A stretch of DNA of 10,670 bases from Planococcaceae bacterium UBA3378 (GTDB lineage: Bacteria > Bacillota > Bacilli > Bacillales_A > Planococcaceae), in the NCBI GenBank assembly GCA_002359075.1, contig DEQA01000014.1, positions 1-10,670 of the forward strand. The letters run 5' to 3'. A model generated the notes under the pieces. That model had not been told where the DNA came from. It made no database searches and saw only the letters and a program-made list of their open reading frames with translations. Positions 6,532 to 10,670 of the stretch are shown here, piece after piece. The first letter of the stretch is position 1; each line of letters begins with the position of its first letter. Both the position numbers and the translations under genes were made by a program.

Positions 6532-6561
6532 TATTGTGTACAGAGGTAATTTTTTTATTCA
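6532..6561 (-). promoter_or_regulatory. Sigma-G-like (forespore) promoter for the Asn-rich gene
   Basis: On the minus strand TGAATA (6561-6556) is separated by exactly 17 bases from CACAATA (6538-6532). This fits the forespore sigma-G pattern (TGAATA, 17-18, CATnnTA) with one mismatch in the -10. The TGA of the -35 box is the mutY stop codon (6561-6559). Transcription would start near 6525, leaving a very short leader with the Shine-Dalgarno at 6523-6517. Confidence 0.65.
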
Positions 6562-7599
6562 ACTTATTTCATGCCAAATTTTCAACATCGGCACGGGCAT
6601 AGGTAATTCATCGATTTGCATCGGCGAAAAAAACTTTTCCGTACTTTCTGCTTCCACTTCTACCATTTCTGCTTCGAGATGCCATGTTAAATGGGAGAAC
6701 ACATGCTTAAAGGAAACGACGGCATTCGGATTAGCTGTTACTTCTACCTCATATTGCTTAGAGAATACATCTAAAGGATTCTCCCTCTCTTTTAACTCAA
6801 TCATGGGGAATTGCCACATATTCGCCAGCAGACCGCTGTCCCCCCGCTTCTCCAATAAGTAGCGCCCTTCTTTATCGCGCGCTAAATAAACTTTATAGAA
6901 AAGATTTTTCATTTTGCTTTTTTTAGTTTTGACCGGCAGCTGAGCTGCATCTCCTGCTTCAAAAGCCCGGCAATATTCTCTAACAGGGCATAATAAACAT
7001 TTAGGGGAGGTCGGTGTACAAATCAATGCCCCCAGCTCCATCAAGCCTTGGTTAAAGGAGGAGGCATTATGCGGATCGATTAATGCCATCACCGCCTGCT
7101 CAAATACTTTTTTCGTTTTTGGCAGGGCAATATCATCATAAATATGAAGGACACGGCTTAACACCCGCATAACATTCCCATCCACTGCATGCTCAGGCTT
7201 GCCATATGCAATACTAAGGACAGCTCCTGCCGTGTATGGTCCTACACCCTTTAGCTTTGAAATGTCTACACGGTTATCCGGAACGACTCCGCCGTATGTC
7301 TCTACTACTTCCCGTACACCTGCCTGCAGATTTCTTACACGGGAATAATAACCGAGTCCTTCCCATATTTTTAAAATATCTTCCTGCGGGGCGTAAGCGA
7401 ATACTTCAGGTGTTGGGAACCTTTCCAAAAAACGCTTGTAATACGGAATAACCGTCTCCACACGCGTTTGCTGAAGCATTACTTCCGAAACCCAAATCTT
7501 ATAAGGGTCTGTCGTTTGTCTCCATGGGAGCTCTCGTTTTTCTCTATTAAACCAATCCACCAATTCTTTGCGAAATTCTTCTTTATACTCGTAGTTCAC
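6559..7599 (-). CDS. mutY: A/G-specific adenine DNA glycosylase MutY
   Basis: Base-excision repair glycosylase that removes adenine mispaired with 8-oxoguanine. At 346 aa it is full length. The N-terminal HhH-GPD domain has catalytic Glu39 in SEVMLQQT, the helix-hairpin-helix LKGVGPYTAG (116-125) and catalytic Asp140 in VDGNV. The [4Fe-4S] ligands are Cys194, 201, 204 and 210 in the standard CX6CX2CX5C spacing. A C-terminal NUDIX-like domain (about 234-345) reads the 8-oxoG and retains the FSH triad at 301-303 known from the Geobacillus enzyme. The start is GTG 7599, supported by AGGAG 6 bases upstream. An overlapping ATG (7601) is out of frame and is immediately followed by TGA. It is divergent from yfhP, as in B. 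subtilis, but the next gene is the Asn-rich protein rather than fabL. Confidence 0.97.
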   Translation of the reverse strand: MNYEYKEEFRKELVDWFNREKRELPWRQTTDPYKIWVSEVMLQQTRVETVIPYYKRFLERFPTPEVFAYAPQEDILKIWEGLGYYSRVRNLQAGVREVVETYGGVVPDNRVDISKLKGVGPYTAGAVLSIAYGKPEHAVDGNVMRVLSRVLHIYDDIALPKTKKVFEQAVMALIDPHNASSFNQGLMELGALICTPTSPKCLLCPVREYCRAFEAGDAAQLPVKTKKSKMKNLFYKVYLARDKEGRYLLEKRGDSGLLANMWQFPMIELKERENPLDVFSKQYEVEVTANPNAVVSFKHVFSHLTWHLEAEMVEVEAESTEKFFSPMQIDELPMPVPMLKIWHEIS

Positions 7600-7619
7600 A
7601 TTATTCTCCTATTATTTCG

Positions 7620-7645
7620 ATTTTATTTTCATTAGAAATGGGTAT
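7620..7645 (+). promoter_or_regulatory. Possible sigma-B-like promoter for yfhP
   Basis: GGGTAT (7640-7645) exactly matches the sigma-B -10 consensus, with ATTTTA 14 bases upstream (4/6 to GTTTAA). The overlapping TATATT (7643-7648) could instead be a sigma-A -10 without a good -35. A small GGGAAA/TTTCCC hairpin (7661-7679) lies in the leader. Confidence 0.3.
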
Positions 7646-7659
7646 ATTATTAAATACAA
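7631..7659 (-). promoter_or_regulatory. Candidate sigma-A promoter for mutY
   Basis: TTGTAT (7659-7654, 3/6), a 17-base spacer, then TCTAAT (7636-7631, 5/6) on the minus strand, giving a short leader to GTG 7599. It overlaps the candidate yfhP promoter on the other strand. Confidence 0.35.
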
Positions 7660-7710
7660 AGGGAAAGTTAGCTTTTCCCGTACTTCGTTCGTGTGTTGGC
7701 TGCAATATAC

Positions 7711-7716
7711 AAGGAG
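7711..7716 (+). promoter_or_regulatory. Shine-Dalgarno AAGGAG for yfhP
   Basis: AAGGAG lies 9 bases before TTG 7726. It rules against the upstream GTG 7693, which would place the site inside the coding region. Confidence 0.7.
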
Positions 7717-7725
7717 TTGATCGTT

Positions 7726-8712
7726 TTGGATACAGGCACACATTTAGTCATGGGTATTGCAATCGGCGGACTAGCACTTGTCGACCCTGTCGTCTCGGAA
7801 AATACAGCAATGTTCGGAGCTGTCATGGCGGGCACGATTTTAGGACAGCAGGCTCCTGATGTGGATACGGTGTTAAAGCTCCGGAATAATGCGATTTATA
7901 TACGCCATCACCGGGGTATTACACACTCGATCCCTGCTGTCTTGCTATGGCCACTTGCAATTACGGCTATTTTAACGCTATTTGTACCTAGCGCCAACAT
8001 ATTTCACTTATGGATGTGGACCCAGTTAGCAGTGTTTCTGCATGTATTTGTTGATATATTTAATGCATATGGTACCCAGGCGTTTCGACCATTATCAAAA
8101 AAGTGGGTAGCCCTCGGCGTTATTAACACCTTCGACCCGTATATTTTCGGACTCCACTGCGTTGCCATCCTGCTTTGGCTGTTAGGCAGCGATCCTGTTT
8201 GGACATTCGGTATCATGTATGCGGTCATTGTATGCTACTATATTTTGCGGTTCCTGGTCCAGCGGGCGGTAAAAAAGGCAGTTCATCATGCAATCCAAGA
8301 TGAGGAGTTTGTTATTGTGGCTCCTACTATGCGTTTTTTCTATTGGCGGGTTGCTGCCGCCTCTAAAACGCATTACTACGTAGGACGTGCCTACCGCCGT
8401 TCCGTGAATATTTATGATAAGTTTGAAATCGTACCATTGCCTCGCACCCCTCATGTTGAGGCTGCTATGCGGGATATAAATTTACAGGCTTTTGTCTCTT
8501 TTTCCCCTTTATATCGCTGGGAAATTTCAGAATTGGAAGGCGGGTTGACAGAAGTGCGTCTCATCGACCTGCGCTACCGCAGTAACAATCGTTACCCATT
8601 TGTAGCCGTAGCCCATGTAAACGCTGACCTGCAAGTAGTGAATTCCTATACAGGATGGATTTTCAGTGAAGACAAGCTGCAGCGTAAATTGCAGATTGGT
8701 ACGAGTGATTAA
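7726..8712 (+). CDS. yfhP: YfhP-like membrane-bound metal-dependent hydrolase family protein (YdjM family)
   Basis: A 328-aa membrane protein of the YdjM/DUF457 metal-dependent hydrolase family; the substrate is unknown. From TTG 7726 the protein opens with DTGTH, as in B. subtilis YfhP. Candidate metal ligands are His6, the APDVDT pair Asp45/Asp47, the HHRGITHS block (61-68), and His106 with Asp110 (HVFVD). Hydrophobic segments lie near residues 7-22, 28-42, 69-88, 94-113, 140-154 and 158-178. The C-terminal third (about 195-328) is soluble and ends in the conserved NSYTGWIFSE. A GTG at 7693 would add 11 residues, but the Shine-Dalgarno falls after it. B. subtilis YfhP has been suggested to repress mutY, fabL, sspE and itself (from memory). 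That is notable here because mutY and an sspE-like gene are adjacent, but no DNA-binding domain is visible. Confidence 0.9.
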   Translation: MDTGTHLVMGIAIGGLALVDPVVSENTAMFGAVMAGTILGQQAPDVDTVLKLRNNAIYIRHHRGITHSIPAVLLWPLAITAILTLFVPSANIFHLWMWTQLAVFLHVFVDIFNAYGTQAFRPLSKKWVALGVINTFDPYIFGLHCVAILLWLLGSDPVWTFGIMYAVIVCYYILRFLVQRAVKKAVHHAIQDEEFVIVAPTMRFFYWRVAAASKTHYYVGRAYRRSVNIYDKFEIVPLPRTPHVEAAMRDINLQAFVSFSPLYRWEISELEGGLTEVRLIDLRYRSNNRYPFVAVAHVNADLQVVNSYTGWIFSEDKLQRKLQIGTSD

Positions 8713-8750
8713 AACGTAAGTCGAGTAAACCTTCTATATTAAGACATTTT

Positions 8751-8795
8751 CTCAAAAAGCGTGAAGACAAAGCCATAAAACGACTTTGTCTTCAC
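8751..8795 (-). terminator. Intrinsic terminator of the recX-yfhH-yfhJ operon
   Basis: A perfect 12-bp stem (8761-8772 with 8784-8795, 11-base loop) is followed on the minus strand by GCTTTTTGAG. It lies 30 bases beyond the yfhJ stop. Confidence 0.8.
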
Positions 8796-8799
8796 TGTG

Positions 8800-8830
8800 A
8801 GGCTCATGCATCCGCGTGAGCCTTTTTATT
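8800..8830 (+). terminator. Intrinsic terminator of yfhP
   Basis: A 10-bp GC-rich stem (8800-8809 with 8814-8823, one G-U pair) closes the tetraloop ATCC and runs into TTTTTATT on the plus strand. The T-run contains the stop codon of the convergent yfhJ (8828-8826). Confidence 0.88.
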
Positions 8831-9095
8831 GGAATGTATCATCTGACATATCGAGCAGATGGGCATATTTTGGGTTTTTCGCTGCAAACAGATGCAGTTT
8901 ATCCCCATAGCTATTAATCAGCTGCCGTACGAGATTTGCTGTATAATCCGCTCCACGGAAATCATATCCGGCCTTCGCTGACGTGGCTTCGTAATCGCTC
9001 CACAAAAGTTCCACCCATACACGTGCCCGTCCTGCCGACATATGCGGATTTTTTGCTAAAAGCTCTTTTGTCAGTTCCTCAATATGCTGCTCCAT
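8826..9095 (-). CDS. yfhJ: YfhJ, WVELL-motif small protein of unknown function
   Basis: An 89-aa soluble protein of the YfhJ family, recognised by VWVELLWSDYEATSAKAG (residues 26-43), which contains the family's namesake WVELL motif, and by a second conserved-looking block, LHLFAAKNPKYAHLL (67-81). Predicted mostly helical, without signal peptide or membrane segment. The function is not known to me. ATG 9095 lies one base after the yfhH stop (9099-9097) and has GGGGAAG as Shine-Dalgarno, so it is translated as the last gene of recX-yfhH-yfhJ. Its TAA sits inside the T-run of the convergent yfhP terminator. In B. subtilis the spore gene sspK sits near this position; it is absent here. Confidence 0.88.
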   Translation of the reverse strand: MEQHIEELTKELLAKNPHMSAGRARVWVELLWSDYEATSAKAGYDFRGADYTANLVRQLINSYGDKLHLFAAKNPKYAHLLDMSDDTFQ

Positions 9096-9096
9096 A

Positions 9097-9423
9097 TTAC
9101 TTCCCCGCCTTTACCGGTGCTAAAATTGATACAGGCAGCGCCTCTTCATAACGGTCACCGCCCAGACGGTATCCCCACGCAAAGCGGCCCTTTAAAGATT
9201 CCACTTTAAAATATTCACCAGGTGAGCCATCAATTTTATACATTTCACCCGGTACAATTGTATCAAGATCTACTAAATAAGCAGCTGCCATCAGCGCTTT
9301 TCTTTCATATACTGCGTACTCATTCACGATCCCAAGCTGCTCTGCCTTCCGCGCTTTTTCTTTTAGCTGCGCAATTTCTTCACGTAGTTCATGCTCTGTC
9401 ATCGCTGCATAGTTCTTTTCCAT
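9097..9423 (-). CDS. yfhH: YfhH family protein of unknown function (DUF1811)
   Basis: A 108-aa cytoplasmic protein matching B. subtilis YfhH in length and layout. The N-terminal half (about 5-52) is charged and helical, with EKARKAEQLGIVNE and a following ERKALMAAAYL helix. The C-terminal half (about 57-103) looks like a small beta domain containing PGEMYKI, GRFAWGYR and EEALPVSIL. No enzymatic motif is evident and no function is assigned. The ATG 9423 is 5 bases after the recX stop. The nearest good Shine-Dalgarno (AAGGAG) is about 14 bases upstream inside recX, so initiation may rely on coupling to recX translation. The pairing with recX is conserved in B. subtilis, which hints at, but does not show, a related role. 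Confidence 0.9.
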   Translation of the reverse strand: MEKNYAAMTEHELREEIAQLKEKARKAEQLGIVNEYAVYERKALMAAAYLVDLDTIVPGEMYKIDGSPGEYFKVESLKGRFAWGYRLGGDRYEEALPVSILAPVKAGK

Positions 9424-9428
9424 TATAT

Positions 9429-10229
9429 TTATTCCCGCTCCTTTTCTTCAATAAAACGATTAATGACTTCTATCGGGAAACCCTTTTGATAGAGGGCTTG
9501 TTTTACTTTTATGTTACGTTCTGTCCCGGACAGCTTGCCCGCAAACTTCCGCCACACTTTTTCTCCTTGGGAAGTGATCAGCGCTTCCCATTCATCGTCT
9601 TCGCGTTCAAGATTGATCCGTTCTAGTACATCGCTTACGATACTGAAGGAGTATCCCTTCCTCATCAATACATCCTGAATTTTCTGTTTAAGCTGTGTCG
9701 GGGTTTTCCGGCTGCCTGCACGTACTTCCTTTTCTGCGAGCTGCATGGCAATTTCCAGCTGTTCCTCCTGTGTAAAGGTCTCCAGCACCTCATCTTGCAA
9801 TGCTTTATCGATCCCTTTTTTCTTTAAATCCTGCCGAATCGCACGCGGTCCTTTTTTCAATGTGCGCTTCTTTGTTTCCAGGAGCGCCTTTGAATACGTC
9901 TGATCATTTAAAAAACCCAGGGACTCCAGCTTACGGATCGCTTCCAGTATGACGGCCTCTCCGTAACCCGCATCCAGCAGCTTTTTCTTTACTTCATATT
10001 CGCTGCGCATTTGAAAGCTTAAAAAGTGAAGGGCCTTGCTGAATGCTTTCGCAATTTCGTCTTCGTAGTTGATTTCATCAATATCGAATGGCTCAAGCGT
10101 CTTTCCCTTCATCAGGCCAAATTTGATCAGGATGCCTTCATCCACCGCAAATGCATACTCGTCATCTAAATAAATGTTATAGCGCTCTTGATTATTTTTT
10201 TGACGTGTAATTTTTGTAATGGTTTTCAT
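9429..10229 (-). CDS. recX: Recombination regulatory protein RecX
   Basis: RecX binds RecA filaments and limits or modulates RecA recombinase activity in the cytoplasm. From ATG 10229 the product is 266 aa, matching the long Bacillus form (about 264 aa). After a beta-rich N-terminus (residues 1-55, with RYNIYLDDEYAFAVDEG) come several three-helix RecX repeats: around 66-118 (FLSFQMRSEYEVKKKLLDAGY), 126-152 (GPRAIRQDLKKKGI), 175-208 (QLKQKIQDVLMRKGY) and 236-264 (RNIKVKQALYQKGF). The reading frame stays open 73 codons upstream, but those codons cross into the divergent yfhF. ATG 10229 has AAGGTG 5 bases upstream and starts at the family's usual MKTITKI. It is the first gene of the recX-yfhH-yfhJ operon, with a plausible sigma-A promoter. 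Confidence 0.94.
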   Translation of the reverse strand: MKTITKITRQKNNQERYNIYLDDEYAFAVDEGILIKFGLMKGKTLEPFDIDEINYEDEIAKAFSKALHFLSFQMRSEYEVKKKLLDAGYGEAVILEAIRKLESLGFLNDQTYSKALLETKKRTLKKGPRAIRQDLKKKGIDKALQDEVLETFTQEEQLEIAMQLAEKEVRAGSRKTPTQLKQKIQDVLMRKGYSFSIVSDVLERINLEREDDEWEALITSQGEKVWRKFAGKLSGTERNIKVKQALYQKGFPIEVINRFIEEKERE

Positions 10230-10250
10230 GCGCTCACCTTCCCTTTTCCT

Positions 10251-10279
10251 AGTATACAACTTTTTACGGAACGTTTCAC
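10251..10279 (-). promoter_or_regulatory. Candidate sigma-A promoter for recX-yfhH-yfhJ
   Basis: GTGAAA (10279-10274, 4/6), a 17-base spacer, then TATACT (10256-10251, 5/6) on the minus strand, 21 bases before ATG 10229. Its elements interleave with the divergent yfhF promoter. Confidence 0.5.
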
Positions 10280-10292
10280 GATTGGCTATAAT
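10263..10292 (+). promoter_or_regulatory. Sigma-A promoter for yfhF
   Basis: TTTACG (10263-10268, 4/6), an 18-base spacer, then a perfect TATAAT (10287-10292) on the plus strand. The predicted leader is about 28 bases and carries the yfhF Shine-Dalgarno GGAGGTG at 10314-10320. Confidence 0.6.
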
Positions 10293-10326
10293 AGGGGAAA
10301 TGGAAAGAAAGACGGAGGTGTTATAA

Positions 10327-10670
10327 ATGAAAGTAGCAATTGCAGGCGGCACGGGACTGATCGGAAGCAGGCTTTGTGACATGCTGAAAAAGCGAGGGGA
10401 TGACATCATCGTTCTTACGCGCGGGCAGTCTAAAATGAAAAATGGCATCCCTCATATAAAATGGCTGAATGGCGAAAAAACCGAATCCTTGCTTGAAGAT
10501 GTGGATGCATTCATCAACCTGGCAGGTGTATCGTTAAATGAAGGTCGTTGGACAATCGAACGTAAAGAAGCTATTTATAAAAGCCGTATGGAATCGACAG
10601 AAGAAATACTGCGTATCATTCAACATGTAAAGAAAAAGCCGGATGTACTGGTAAACGCAAGTGCTATCGG
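10327..10670 (+). CDS. yfhF: TIGR01777-type NAD(P)-dependent epimerase (SDR39U1-like, YfhF), partial
   Basis: N-terminal 114 codons of an extended short-chain dehydrogenase/epimerase family protein; the C-terminus lies beyond the window. The opening MKVAIAGGTGLIGSRL is the Rossmann nucleotide-binding GGTGxIG motif (residues 7-13). VDAFINLAGVSLNEGRW (about 59-75) and VNASAIG at the window end are typical of the TIGR01777/SDR39U1 subgroup. The biochemical substrate of this subgroup is unclear. ATG 10327 is supported by GGAGGTG 6 bases upstream and a TATAAT promoter. It is divergent from recX, as in B. subtilis. No frameshift or stop is seen in the visible part. Confidence 0.9.
   Translation, partial: MKVAIAGGTGLIGSRLCDMLKKRGDDIIVLTRGQSKMKNGIPHIKWLNGEKTESLLEDVDAFINLAGVSLNEGRWTIERKEAIYKSRMESTEEILRIIQHVKKKPDVLVNASAI

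Noticed and set aside
6353..6862. Plus-strand 169-codon frame with a very hydrophobic, membrane-like N-terminus
   Set aside because: It is antisense to the Asn-rich gene and the end of mutY. Asn codons AAC/AAT read as Val/Ile (GTT/ATT) on the other strand, which produces a false transmembrane look. It has no Shine-Dalgarno and no family resemblance.
7693..7725. 11-residue N-terminal extension of yfhP from GTG 7693
   Set aside because: The AAGGAG ribosome site lies inside it, and homologues begin at the DTGTH segment, which fits TTG 7726.
9222..9626. Plus-strand 134-codon frame
   Set aside because: It is antisense to yfhH and recX, both well supported, with no ribosome binding site.
10230..10448. 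73-codon N-terminal extension of recX
   Set aside because: It crosses the divergent promoters and the start of yfhF. The normal RecX length and the Shine-Dalgarno both point to ATG 10229.

Overview
The window looks like ordinary core chromosome from an endospore-forming, low-GC Gram-positive bacterium of the Bacillales. Protein character and gene order suggest a Lysinibacillus, Solibacillus or Sporosarcina-like member of the Planococcaceae rather than Bacillus proper; this placement is inference. The order yfhF / recX-yfhH-yfhJ / yfhP / mutY / small spore-type protein / ntdP / YgaD-like ABC exporter matches, from memory, the yfhF-to-ygaD region of Bacillus subtilis. The genes fabL, ygaB and sspK that accompany it there are missing here. 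No RNA gene, CRISPR array, transposase, integrase or prophage gene was seen.

Layout. Positions 1-3285 (minus strand) hold a peptide-import operon read as dppD-dppF-dppA. dppA runs off the left edge and the permease genes probably lie beyond it, giving the D-F-A-B-C order of the B. subtilis app operon. Positions 3469-5226 (minus) carry a homodimer-type ABC exporter half-transporter with its own terminator and a possible extended -10 promoter. Positions 5468-6016 (minus) carry ntdP, a nucleoside tri-/diphosphatase whose catalytic and metal residues are all present. Positions 6305-6508 (minus) encode a 67-residue, 39% asparagine protein, probably a gamma-type small acid-soluble spore protein. 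It is preceded by a good sigma-G-like promoter whose -35 box contains the mutY stop codon. mutY (6559-7599, minus) is divergent from yfhP (7726-8712, plus). After back-to-back terminators comes the compact recX-yfhH-yfhJ operon (8826-10229, minus), divergent from yfhF (10327 to the right edge, plus), with overlapping promoters between them.

Functionally this mixes nutrient uptake (dpp), efflux (exporter), nucleotide housekeeping (ntdP), oxidative DNA repair (mutY), recombination control (recX) and spore biology. Several starts need moving from the longest reading frame. dppF and ntdP begin at ATG codons just downstream of a GTG that is itself part of the Shine-Dalgarno sequence. yfhP starts at a TTG and recX at an internal ATG. 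No gap between genes exceeds 300 bases.

I found no convincing evidence of a novel multi-gene system. The signals most worth a second look are the alanine-free, Asn-rich spore-type protein with its sigma-G-like promoter fused to the mutY stop codon, a repeated TTAACA element upstream of ntdP, and the overlapping divergent promoters of recX and yfhF.
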